Positions 1 through 8,150 are shown, numbered from the stretch's first letter. The stretch: DNA of 18,300 bases from DATLBY01 sp035526665 (GCA_035526665.1 DATLBY010000107.1:1-18300); one strand, 5' to 3'. Translations and numbers: made by a program. The notes: generated by a model from the letters alone, not told the origin.

Positions 1-1386
1 TAGCGCCAGCCTCTGCTCCAGGCGCGCCGGAGCATCAATGCGCTCATACACGGGATCGCCGCACTCACGTGTGAGATCGGAATACAGTTCGGCCGGGTCG
101 CGCTGCCTGCGGGCGGTCATCTCGGCGGCCAGCAGTCCCAAAATGAGTCCGTCCTTATCGGTGCTCCACACGCCTCCGTCTCTTCGCAGGAAGGATGCGC
201 CGGCGCTCTCTTCGCCGGTGAAGCCAAGCGAGCCATCGGACAGGCCGTCGACAAACCATTTGAATCCAACGGGAACCTCGTAGAGCCTGCGTCCCGCGCG
301 GGCCGTCACGCGGTCGATCATGCTGCTGCTGACGACGGTCTTTCCCACGCCGGCTTCAGCCGGCCAGCCGCGCCGGCTGCCGAAGAGATAGTCGATGCAC
401 ACGCAAAGATAATGATTAGGACGGAGCAGGCCGGCGCTGGGCGTTACAATTCCGTGCCGGTCATGATCCGTATCACAGGCGAAGGCAACATCGAACTTAT
501 CTCTTAAACCGATCAGCGAATGCATGGCATAGGGAGAGGAGGGATCCATTCGAATCTTGCCGTCCCAATCTACTGTCATGAAGCGAAAAGTAACGTCCAC
601 ATATGGATTCACCACTGTGAGATTCAAGCGGTAACGCTCGGCGATGACACTCCAATAATCTACGCCGGCGCCACCGAGCGGGTCGACGGCCGTCCGGACA
701 TCGGCGCTGCGTATCGCCTCCATGTTGATCACTTGCGCCAGGTCGTCGACATAGGTGTTCAGGTAGTCGTATGCGTGTGTCGTGGAGGCACGCAGCGCTG
801 CGCCGAATGGGATCCGCTTCACTCCAGCAAGACCGCTCTCCAGGATGCGGTTTGCTTCCCGTTGGATCCAGCCGGTGATGCTGCTATCGGCCGGACCCCC
901 GTGGGCGGGATTGTACTTAAAGCCCCCGTCCTGGGGAGGATTATGCGATGGCGTGATCACGATGCCATCCGCGAGACCCGACTCGCGGCTCCTGTTGTAA
1001 GTCAGAATTGCGTGCGAAACGGCGGGCGTTGGAGTATAGCGCGTGCCGGAGGAGATCATCACCTCCACGCCATTGCCTGCCAGGACTTCCAGCGACGTGG
1101 TAAGCGCTGGTTCGGACAACGCATGCGTATCCATTCCCAGGAATAGCGGACCTTGGAGGCCTTCCCGCTGCCGATACAGGCAGATGGCCTGGGTGGTGGC
1201 CAGAATGTGCCATTCATTGAAGGTGCAGTCGAGGGAAGATCCGCGATGGCCGGAGGTACCGAAGGAGACGCGCTGGGACGGAACAGCGGCATCGGGACGT
1301 TCAGCAAAGTAGGCGGTAACCAACTTCGCCACGTTCACCAAGGTGGAGGGATCCGCCGTTTTTCCAGCCATTTGACTGACGCTCAT
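1..1386 (-). CDS. pgm: Phosphoglucomutase (alpha-D-glucose-1,6-phosphomutase), C-terminus cut by window edge
   Basis: Interconverts glucose-1-phosphate and glucose-6-phosphate in the cytoplasm, linking glycogen or sugar-nucleotide synthesis to glycolysis. The frame stays open from the ATG at 1386 to base 1, giving 462 residues. It aligns from end to end with my memory of E. coli Pgm (about 546 residues). The N-terminal signature GTSGHRG is at about 43-49. The phosphoserine loop TPSHNP has Ser147, the metal loop DTDHDRHG has Asp305/307/309, and the sugar-binding GEESAGAS is at about 391-398. Only the C-terminal phosphate-binding domain is off the edge. ATG 1386 puts 15 residues before LVNVA, as in E. 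coli (LINVA). An in-frame ATG at 1482 would add a Pro-rich 32-residue extension and run into the promoter of the divergent receptor, so it is disfavoured. There is no clear Shine-Dalgarno; CACAAT lies 7 nt upstream. The family call is very secure. Confidence 0.95.
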   Translation of the reverse strand, partial: MSVSQMAGKTADPSTLVNVAKLVTAYFAERPDAAVPSQRVSFGTSGHRGSSLDCTFNEWHILATTQAICLYRQREGLQGPLFLGMDTHALSEPALTTSLEVLAGNGVEVMISSGTRYTPTPAVSHAILTYNRSRESGLADGIVITPSHNPPQDGGFKYNPAHGGPADSSITGWIQREANRILESGLAGVKRIPFGAALRASTTHAYDYLNTYVDDLAQVINMEAIRSADVRTAVDPLGGAGVDYWSVIAERYRLNLTVVNPYVDVTFRFMTVDWDGKIRMDPSSPYAMHSLIGLRDKFDVAFACDTDHDRHGIVTPSAGLLRPNHYLCVCIDYLFGSRRGWPAEAGVGKTVVSSSMIDRVTARAGRRLYEVPVGFKWFVDGLSDGSLGFTGEESAGASFLRRDGGVWSTDKDGLILGLLAAEMTARRQRDPAELYSDLTRECGDPVYERIDAPARLEQRLAL

Positions 1387-1393
1387 GATGTCG

Positions 1394-1399
1394 ATTGTG
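1394..1399 (-). promoter_or_regulatory. Candidate -10 box for pgm (leaderless type, weak)
   Basis: Minus-strand CACAAT ends 7 nt before the pgm ATG. It keeps the conserved A and final AAT of TATAAT but not the first T, and no -35 is visible. It is kept because stronger hexamers occupy the same place before other genes in the window. Confidence 0.3.
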
Positions 1400-1465
1400 C
1401 CATGCTCTTGCGGGTAGGATGCGGGTGGGCGGCCAGGAGTTGTGGACCGTCGCGGCGGCGCCGGT

Positions 1466-1500
1466 TTGACGTTCGCGCTCATGGCATCACGGTGTATACT
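1466..1500 (+). promoter_or_regulatory. Candidate promoter of the TonB receptor-cytochrome-CRTAC1 operon
   Basis: TATACT at 1495-1500 is a good -10 hexamer and would start RNA near 1507, leaving a short leader that carries the ribosome site. TTGACG at 1466-1471 resembles a -35 box, but the 23-nt spacer is too long for a standard sigma-70 pair, so only the -10 is persuasive. The region is the divergent gap shared with pgm. Confidence 0.4.
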
Positions 1501-1512
1501 GATCGAACGGTT

Positions 1513-1520
1513 AAAGGAGA
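1513..1520 (+). promoter_or_regulatory. Shine-Dalgarno sequence that decides the receptor start
   Basis: AAAGGAGA is the strongest ribosome-binding site seen in the window. Its GGAG core (1516-1519) is only 1 nt from the GTG at 1521 but 7 nt from the in-frame TTG at 1527, which favours TTG as the start. Confidence 0.6.
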
Positions 1521-1526
1521 GTGAAA

Positions 1527-4500
1527 TTGAAAAGGCTGATCTTCTCATGCATTGTGTTGATTTGCTCCGCGGTGGTATTCGCGCAGAGCGACAAGTCAAC
1601 CATTCGCGGCACAGTTACCGACGCGACGGGGGCAGTGGTTCCGAAAGTCGAGATTGTAGCAACCGAGATCGCCACGAATACGCGAGCACGTGTCGTCCAC
1701 TCGGACGACAATGGCAATTACGAAATGCCGGATCTCAAACCGGGCACGTACCGTGTCAGGGCCGATGCTCCCGGTTTTAAAGCCTTCATTGCCGAGAACG
1801 TTCTGATCGAAGGCGCCCAGGTACGCCGTGTGGACATCAACTTTCAGGTGGGATCAACGGCGGAAAGCGTTACGGTGGAGGCCGGCGTTGCGGTGCTCAA
1901 CACGGAATCAGGCATGCTCAGCGGCACTTTGACCTCGCAAAATTTCAAGGACTCTGCTCACGTCAATCCGTATCCCTCGGTTTACGCGATGCTCACCACG
2001 GTGCCCGGCATCCAGGGCTCCGGTTGGTCGGTGCGCGTTACAGGCCAGCCGACGCTTCAGGTATCCAAGGGCTTTGACGGCATTGAGAACGACCGCTACG
2101 GCGACAATACCAACAACATCAGCTTCTATGATGAGGTGCAGGTCTCGACGGCCAATAACACGGCCGATAACGCGCGCATCTCCAGTTTCAACATGACGTC
2201 CAAGCGCGGCGCAAATCAGTTCCATGGCATGGCCTACTACAAGCATTTCAACTCCGGGCTCAACGCCCGCAACTTCTTCGACCCGAAAAAGACGCCGTTC
2301 ATCCAGCACGAATGGCAAGGTGAAGCAAGCGGCCCGATCTGGAAGAACAAGACTTTTTTCTACGCATCCTGGTTTGCGCATCGCATGCCGCTGGGCACGT
2401 TTAAGAACGCCACTGTTCCTTCGCTGCCGATGCGGCGCGGTGATTTCCGGCAGTTCAACCTGCCCAGCCAGGTGATCCAGGATCCGCTTGCGGCTGCTGA
2501 TGTGAACGGGAACCGAGCGCCTTTCCCAAATCAGATGATACCGGCAAGCCGCTTCAGCGATGTTTCACTGAAGACACAGAATACGTACTTGCCTGAGCCA
2601 AACCTGGGCGATCCGAACGTCTATGCAGCCAACAACTTCGGTTTTGTTCATCCCTTTCACTACGACTTTTTTAAGGGCGATTGGCCGTTCTTCCGTTTAG
2701 ACCACAACATCACGGAGAAGAACACGATCTATGTCCGTTGGTTGCAAGGAAAGTTCCCCTACATTTTGGATCGGAACCTTCCCGCGTTTATCTGGACACG
2801 CCTGCGCGATCACCGGCAGTGGGCGATATCCGACACCCACGTCTTTTCTCCGACTATGGTCAATACTTTTCGCATGGGCATTAACACCAACCTCGGCAGA
2901 GACGGGGACGAGTTCAAGGGAGTGCGTCCGCTGCAGGGTGATGAGGCAGTGAAAGCCATCGGCCTACTAGGCGTCAACCGGGGGAACTACAAGGCGCAGG
3001 GCTTCCCGACCATGAACATCACGGGCATTCAGGCGCTCTCCACCATTGCCGGCGGTGTCTGGGAGGATTCCGCCGACTGGTCTTTCGAGAATTCCCTCAC
3101 CTGGAACATAGGTAAACACGTCTGGAAGTTCGGCGGAGAATTTCGCACCTTCGAGGCATTTACCGGAACCATTCCGGAAGGCACTTATGGGATATTCAAC
3201 TTTAACGGCGCCATGACACGCTCTTCCATTGGCTACGCCGACTTCCTGCTTGGTGTTCCGCAGTCGTCAACGCGCCTGGATCCACTTACGAACCGCACCC
3301 GGACCAACGCGGAATCCGGCTTCTACTTCACGGATACCTACAAGGCTACATCCCGGCTTACTCTCGATTACGGCGTGCGCTACGACTATTACGCGCTGCC
3401 CACCTTCACCGATGGCCTGATGTACAACTGGGATAGGGCGTCCAATACGGTCAACGTGACACCGGAGGGCGCAGCGCTCATCCATCCGCTATATCCCAAG
3501 AACATCCGCATCGGGAACGGCCCGGTGGTTCCGGTTCCTGACAAAAAGAATATTCGCCCGCGGCTCTCGGCTGCGTACCGATTATCAGACAAGTTCGTCC
3601 TGCGCGGCGGCTATGGAGCATACACGGAGCGCATCGACTATTTCCAGCGCGTGCTCACCGGCGGTCCATTTCAAATCTCGGAGAACTATCAGAACGTCCT
3701 CGCGCAAGGCGGGGGCGCCTTGTTCCAGTTCCCAAACCCTTTCCCGGCTAGTCTCGCCTCGGCAGGCATTCCCAGCCAAAGCATCACCGGTTACCCGATA
3801 CAGACCGATAACGGCACAATCCACCAGTACAACTTCTCTATTGAGCGCGAGTGGCAGAGCATCGGCTTTCGGGGTTCATATATCGGATCGAGAGCCGTCG
3901 GGCAGAACTACAATATCAGCATCAACAAGCCCCAGCCGAGCTTGATTCCGTTCACGCAGTCGCGGCGCCCTTATCCAGAATTCGTAGGCGTCACCGAAGC
4001 CCGGTCGGATGGAGAGACCAAGTATGATTCCATCCAGATTCAGGCGCAAAAGAGAATGGGTGATTTTACGTTCAACGCGCATTGGACGCTTGCCAACAGC
4101 ATGGCTAATTACCTGGTGACCGAGAATCCGTATGATGTCACAAGCCATTGGTCCCGCCAGGCCGGCGATCGCCGCCATTATGGCGTAATCACTACGACCT
4201 GGCGCCTGCCGGTCGGGCGTGGGCGCAAGCTCCTCGGTACCGCGCCCGCCGTAGTGGATCAAGTACTGGGTGGTTGGACAGCGGGGACCATCAGCTACCT
4301 CGCGTCCGGCTTCTACTTCTCGCCCGCGTTCTCGGGCTCCGATCCGTCCAACACCAACACCGTGGGCGGCTTGCCCGACCGGATTGCTGACGGCAACCTC
4401 CCGCGTGACCAGCGCAACTACACGCGCTGGTTCGATGCTTCAGCCTTCCGGGTCCCGGAACCCGGGCAATTCGGCAACTCAGGTGCAAATGTGCTGATTG

Positions 4501-4739
4501 GACAGGGCATAAACGCTCATCACCTGAGTCTCGCTAAGCAGTTCCGCGTTACCGAGCGAATGTCCGCCACCTTCACCGGCTTGTTCTCCGACATTTTCAA
4601 TACGCCGCATTTCAATGAACCATCGGGGAACATTTCGGTGCCGGCCACTGTCGGCCGCTTTACGGGCATCGTCTCGGATTTCGGCGCCGAGAAGCACAAC
4701 GGACGCCGTATCGCGCTCATGCTTCGCCTGCAATTTTGA
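1527..4739 (+). CDS. TonB-dependent receptor with N-terminal carboxypeptidase-regulatory-like domain (Oar-like)
   Basis: Outer-membrane, energy-coupled receptor of the very large acidobacterial type, about 1070 residues. A signal peptide (about residues 1-19, ending VFA before QSD) is followed by a beta-sandwich carboxypeptidase-regulatory-like domain (about 25-108; GTVTDATGAVV and the later GTYRVRADAPGF are typical). A plug-like region follows (about 125-235), then a long barrel rich in aromatic strands that ends in ...MLRLQF with a terminal Phe, the usual outer-membrane insertion signal. The plug lacks the LPLNGR motif seen in the second receptor at 11492. The GTG at 1521 is in frame but too close to the Shine-Dalgarno, so TTG 1527 is preferred. 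It is the first gene of an operon; its stop overlaps the next start by 4 nt. The substrate cannot be read from the sequence. Porin-like Oar function without TonB dependence is possible, since no clear TonB box was identified. Confidence 0.88.
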   Translation: MKRLIFSCIVLICSAVVFAQSDKSTIRGTVTDATGAVVPKVEIVATEIATNTRARVVHSDDNGNYEMPDLKPGTYRVRADAPGFKAFIAENVLIEGAQVRRVDINFQVGSTAESVTVEAGVAVLNTESGMLSGTLTSQNFKDSAHVNPYPSVYAMLTTVPGIQGSGWSVRVTGQPTLQVSKGFDGIENDRYGDNTNNISFYDEVQVSTANNTADNARISSFNMTSKRGANQFHGMAYYKHFNSGLNARNFFDPKKTPFIQHEWQGEASGPIWKNKTFFYASWFAHRMPLGTFKNATVPSLPMRRGDFRQFNLPSQVIQDPLAAADVNGNRAPFPNQMIPASRFSDVSLKTQNTYLPEPNLGDPNVYAANNFGFVHPFHYDFFKGDWPFFRLDHNITEKNTIYVRWLQGKFPYILDRNLPAFIWTRLRDHRQWAISDTHVFSPTMVNTFRMGINTNLGRDGDEFKGVRPLQGDEAVKAIGLLGVNRGNYKAQGFPTMNITGIQALSTIAGGVWEDSADWSFENSLTWNIGKHVWKFGGEFRTFEAFTGTIPEGTYGIFNFNGAMTRSSIGYADFLLGVPQSSTRLDPLTNRTRTNAESGFYFTDTYKATSRLTLDYGVRYDYYALPTFTDGLMYNWDRASNTVNVTPEGAALIHPLYPKNIRIGNGPVVPVPDKKNIRPRLSAAYRLSDKFVLRGGYGAYTERIDYFQRVLTGGPFQISENYQNVLAQGGGALFQFPNPFPASLASAGIPSQSITGYPIQTDNGTIHQYNFSIEREWQSIGFRGSYIGSRAVGQNYNISINKPQPSLIPFTQSRRPYPEFVGVTEARSDGETKYDSIQIQAQKRMGDFTFNAHWTLANSMANYLVTENPYDVTSHWSRQAGDRRHYGVITTTWRLPVGRGRKLLGTAPAVVDQVLGGWTAGTISYLASGFYFSPAFSGSDPSNTNTVGGLPDRIADGNLPRDQRNYTRWFDASAFRVPEPGQFGNSGANVLIGQGINAHHLSLAKQFRVTERMSATFTGLFSDIFNTPHFNEPSGNISVPATVGRFTGIVSDFGAEKHNGRRIALMLRLQF

Positions 4740-5674
4740 TAAAAGCCGCCATCGCCCTGTCGTTTCTGGCAGTGCCGGCAGCTCAGGCGGGGCTCGAATG
4801 TTCGACCTGTCACCGCGCGATCGCAGCCTCATTCACGGGAACCGCGCATGCCAACACCTTGCGGCAGGCCACCGGGGAGTCGATTCTGGGCTCCTTTGAT
4901 GAAGAAGTTAACACACTGCGCACGAGCGTTCCGGGCGTTTACTTCCGTATGGAGAAGCGCGTCGACGGCTTCTATCAAACCGGCTTTGAGAGCGGCCGTG
5001 CACAAACTGGACGATTCGATTTGGTAATCGGCTCGGGACGCCGCGGCCAATCCTTTCTTTACTGGCGTGATGGACTGCTATTCCAACTGCCGGTGTCTTA
5101 TCATGCAGGTTCGCAGCGATGGATCAACAGCCCCGGGTTTGAAGACGGTAAAGTGCACTTCGGGCGTGGAATTCCGCCGCAGTGCCTGGACTGCCACGCA
5201 TCGGGGTTCCGGCTGGAACAGGCCGCGGGCCGCCTCCGGTATGCCGAAGGCTATTCGCTCGGAATCGGGTGCGCCAAATGCCATGGCCAGGCCGAGCGGC
5301 ATGAGCGGATCGTGCGACCGTCGGGCATCGATTTGTGCGCAAGATGTCACTCGGGGATACCAGACGAAGGAACTCCCGCATCTGACGTTCACGGCAATCA
5401 GGTGGGTCTGCTCAAATCCAGCCGCTGCTTCCAGCGAAGCGGCTCAATGACCTGCAGCACGTGCCATGATGTCCACCGGGTGGAGCGGGATCCCGCCACG
5501 CTTTCGGCCCGTTGCGGCGCGTGCCACGACATCCAGGCTTGCCCAATAGCCGCTGCGCGCGGCGAGAAGGCGCGTGCGCAGTGCGTGGACTGCCACATGC
5601 CTTTGCAGCAGTCTAAAACTATCGCGGTGCAGGCCTACCGCACTCACCGCATCGCCGTGTACACAAGGAAATGA
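4736..5674 (+). CDS. Secreted heptaheme cytochrome c
   Basis: Predicted periplasmic or surface electron-transfer protein of 312 residues. A signal peptide (MIKAAIALSF... ending AQA, residues 1-18) is followed by seven CXXCH haem-attachment motifs: CSTCH 22, CLDCH 150, CAKCH 179, CARCH 201, CSTCH 240, CGACH 260 and CVDCH 283. The first haem stands alone near the N-terminus, then about 124 residues without haem motifs, then six haems packed into about 140 residues. This layout resembles the acidobacterial and planctomycete multiheme cytochromes often found beside CRTAC1 proteins; no function is established to my knowledge. The start is TTG 4736, inside a TTGA overlap with the receptor stop. No Shine-Dalgarno is seen, so translational coupling is likely, and later starts would remove the signal peptide. 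The downstream CRTAC1 gene overlaps by ATGA. Haem count and export are certain from the sequence; the redox partner is unknown. Confidence 0.9.
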   Translation: MIKAAIALSFLAVPAAQAGLECSTCHRAIAASFTGTAHANTLRQATGESILGSFDEEVNTLRTSVPGVYFRMEKRVDGFYQTGFESGRAQTGRFDLVIGSGRRGQSFLYWRDGLLFQLPVSYHAGSQRWINSPGFEDGKVHFGRGIPPQCLDCHASGFRLEQAAGRLRYAEGYSLGIGCAKCHGQAERHERIVRPSGIDLCARCHSGIPDEGTPASDVHGNQVGLLKSSRCFQRSGSMTCSTCHDVHRVERDPATLSARCGACHDIQACPIAAARGEKARAQCVDCHMPLQQSKTIAVQAYRTHRIAVYTRK

Positions 5675-7281
5675 TGCTCGGTCTTGCACTCCTGCTCGCC
5701 GCACGATTTACCGAAGTGGGCTTACAGGCCGGGATCACCCACAAGCATGAGAACGGGGCCTCACCCGAGAAATTTGTAATGGAGACGTTCGGCTCGGGCG
5801 TCGCCGCGTTCGACTTCGATGGCGACGGCTGGGTGGACCTTTTCTTCGTGAACGGCGCCGACCTGGCGCGCGGCAAACCAAGCTCGGGCCATCGCCTCTA
5901 CCGGAACACCGGAGGCATGAAGTTCGTCGATGTAACAGATCGGGCAGGCCTGAAGGGCAACGGAGGGTTTGGTACCGGTGTGGCCGTCGGAGACTTTGAT
6001 GGTGACGGCCGACCCGATCTCTACGTTACCGGCTTCGGTGCTAATCAACTTTTCCGTAACGAGGGTGGCGGCGTCTTTCGTGATGTCACAGCGCGCGCCG
6101 GAGTGGCCGGCGGGGGATGGTCAAGCAGCGCCGGCTTCGTCGATTATGACCGCGACGGCCACCTCGACCTCTTCGTGGTCCGTTACCTGTCTTATGACAT
6201 AAAGGACAATCCAACGTGCGGATTCGACAAACCCGGGTATCGCATGTACTGCGACCCGCGCATGTTTGACGGGAAGTCCAGCCTATTGTTTCGCAACAAC
6301 GGCGACGGTACGTTCACCGACGTATCCAAGGCCGCCGGAATCGCCAATCCTGCCGGTAAAGGTTTAGGACTGGCTGTCGGCGACATAGACAATGACGGGT
6401 GGCCGGACTTGTATGTCGCCAACGATGGCGTGCGGAACTTTTTGTATCACAACCAGCACAACGGCACCTTTGTCGACATCGCGTATGGCGCGGGAGTGGG
6501 GTTCGATGGCCACGGCAGACCGCAGGCCGGAATGGGCACGGAGATCGCCGACTATGATAATGACGGCCGTCCCGACATCTTCGTGACTAACTTCGCCGAC
6601 GAACTGAACACTCTTTACCGGAACCTTGGGGGGCTGCAGTTTGAAGACGCCACGGAGCCGGCTGGATTGAGCTCGGGCTTACAGCCGCTCGGGTTTGGAA
6701 CGCGCCTGTTCGACTTCGACAACGATGGAGATCTCGATATTCATGTGACCAATGGCCACGTAATTGACAACATAAAGCTGTACAATCCGCGGCAGAGCTA
6801 CGCGCAGACTGACTTGCTGTATGAGAACCTGGGCGGCAAGTTCAAAGACATATCCGCCAGCGCCGGACCCGCGTTCGGATTGGAACATGTGGGCCGTGGC
6901 TCGGCGGTCGCGGACTTCGACAACGACGGGGATCTCGATATCGTGATCTCAAACGTTGGCGCCCGGCCCTACCTATTTCGCAACGATAGCGCTCCACGGG
7001 GTCACTGGCTGTCTCTGGACTTAGGTACTCCCGGCGCTCGTGTAGTGCTCACGGCCGGTGGCAAGAGACAGTTTCGCTACGCTACCAGCGTGAACAGCTA
7101 TCTATCGAGTAGCGACCCGCGGCTTCACTTCGGTCTGGGTGAACATGAGGTGGCAGACCGCATCGAAATTTTCTGGCCGGACGGATCCAAGCAACTGCTG
7201 GAGAATGTAAAAGGCGACCGGGTGCTCAAGGTGCATGCCTCGACGGATCGATCTCGATCGAGCGTTCGAACGAAGCCTTAG
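5671..7281 (+). CDS. CRTAC1-family FG-GAP/VCBS repeat protein with C-terminal ASPIC/UnbV domain
   Basis: Probable exported calcium-binding propeller-like protein of 536 residues. A short hydrophobic N-terminus (MMLGLALLLAA) could be a signal peptide, though it lacks basic residues. Seven Asp-rich calcium loops of the DxDxDG type start near residues 48, 108, 158, 238, 294, 348 and 415, each followed by a strand such as PDLYV or LDIFV. Cys183 and Cys194 occupy the spacing commonly seen in this family and could pair. The C-terminal ASPIC/UnbV domain (about 445-522) contains SYLSSSDPRLHFGLG and FWPDGS; the loop before GARV looks shorter than usual. The start ATG 5671 overlaps the cytochrome stop as ATGA, so it is the third coupled gene. 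The family is often found with multiheme cytochromes in Acidobacteria; its biochemical role is unsettled. The 3' end overlaps the opposing TPR gene. Confidence 0.9.
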   Translation: MMLGLALLLAARFTEVGLQAGITHKHENGASPEKFVMETFGSGVAAFDFDGDGWVDLFFVNGADLARGKPSSGHRLYRNTGGMKFVDVTDRAGLKGNGGFGTGVAVGDFDGDGRPDLYVTGFGANQLFRNEGGGVFRDVTARAGVAGGGWSSSAGFVDYDRDGHLDLFVVRYLSYDIKDNPTCGFDKPGYRMYCDPRMFDGKSSLLFRNNGDGTFTDVSKAAGIANPAGKGLGLAVGDIDNDGWPDLYVANDGVRNFLYHNQHNGTFVDIAYGAGVGFDGHGRPQAGMGTEIADYDNDGRPDIFVTNFADELNTLYRNLGGLQFEDATEPAGLSSGLQPLGFGTRLFDFDNDGDLDIHVTNGHVIDNIKLYNPRQSYAQTDLLYENLGGKFKDISASAGPAFGLEHVGRGSAVADFDNDGDLDIVISNVGARPYLFRNDSAPRGHWLSLDLGTPGARVVLTAGGKRQFRYATSVNSYLSSSDPRLHFGLGEHEVADRIEIFWPDGSKQLLENVKGDRVLKVHASTDRSRSSVRTKP

Positions 7282-8143
7282 CGCCGGCCTTATCTCCCTG
7301 GGCGCTGAGAATGAGTCCCTTCTCGTAGGCGGCCTCGGCCAGCAGGTTCTGAAAGTACGTAGAGCTCAACTGGGGGGCCGCTTCGACGCGAGCGAGTTCC
7401 GTTAGCGCGAGGCCGTACTGGCGTTGCCGGCGCAAGACCTGGGCGAGACGCAGGCGAGGCTCGGGGCGGTCCGGGCCCAATTGAGCAGCCCGGCGGAAAT
7501 TCGCTTCCGCTTGCGGCAGGCGGCCATAGTATAGGTGAATCGTACCCGACGCTTGGTAGGCTTCCACGCTGGCATAAGGGGAGGCGAGTACGCGTTTCAG
7601 GTCATCCAGAGCATGAGCCTCCTCCTTGCGGTCCCACCAGGCAAGCGCCCGATAGAAATAAATGGGCGCGGCCTGCGGATCGTTTTCGAGGGCCTGGGTA
7701 GTCAGCGCAATGGCTTCTTCGGTGAGACCCTGCCGGCGGCGAACTTCGCCCAGCAGTCCCATCAGATAATACTCCTTCGGCTTCCTTGCGAGCGCCTGTT
7801 CTAACGCGCGTGCGGCTTGGGAGATGCGCCCCAGGTCCAAATCGATCTTGGCGATGTAGAAGCTGGCCAGTACCTGTTCGGGGTCGAGTTCGCGCGCTTC
7901 TTGAAATTCAGCTTTGGCCTGTGCCACAAGCTCGGGCGTCCCTTTGCCCAAATAGGCCTGCCCGAGGAGCATGTGTACGGCAGGCGAGCGCGGTTCCAAC
8001 GCTGCTGCCCGCGTCAGTTCGCCAATCGCCGGATCAATGCGGTTCTCCCGAAGCAGTTTCCCCGCATTGTTCACGAGGCGGGCATATTCCGGAATCATGC
8101 TTGCCTGGAACAGATAAAGCAGCAGGAAAAAGGGAACGCTCAC
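7226..8143 (-). CDS. Exported tetratricopeptide repeat protein
   Basis: Protein of 305 residues made almost entirely of helical TPR units, so a protein-protein interaction scaffold. A short hydrophobic leader (SVPFFLLLYLFQAS, residues 2-15) suggests export. Repeats run from about residue 20 to 303, with typical AxxxLxxAxxLxP patterns, for example AIGELTRAAALEP near 39-51 and ASFERSIEIDP near 290-300. The start is GTG 8143. ATG 8098 is an alternative but would discard the leader. TACAAT lies 7 nt before the GTG and no Shine-Dalgarno is present, which supports GTG with a nearly leaderless mRNA. The last 17-18 codons overlap the end of the CRTAC1 gene on the other strand, yet still encode a canonical TPR helix, so the overlap is real rather than a mis-set stop. 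TPR proteins commonly accompany CRTAC1 and cytochrome genes, but here the gene is convergent, not co-transcribed. Confidence 0.87.
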   Translation of the reverse strand: MSVPFFLLLYLFQASMIPEYARLVNNAGKLLRENRIDPAIGELTRAAALEPRSPAVHMLLGQAYLGKGTPELVAQAKAEFQEARELDPEQVLASFYIAKIDLDLGRISQAARALEQALARKPKEYYLMGLLGEVRRRQGLTEEAIALTTQALENDPQAAPIYFYRALAWWDRKEEAHALDDLKRVLASPYASVEAYQASGTIHLYYGRLPQAEANFRRAAQLGPDRPEPRLRLAQVLRRQRQYGLALTELARVEAAPQLSSTYFQNLLAEAAYEKGLILSAQGDKAGAKASFERSIEIDPSRHAP

Positions 8144-8150
8144 ACCCGGG

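Noticed and set aside
520..1146. Long open frame on the plus strand opposite pgm (about 208 codons)
   Set aside because: It is antisense to a very well matched phosphoglucomutase and shows no family pattern; the open frame follows from GC-rich codon use.
7253..7262. Palindrome CTCGATCGAG at the CRTAC1/TPR overlap, considered as a terminator or operator
   Set aside because: It has no loop or U-tract, and it lies within coding sequence on both strands.
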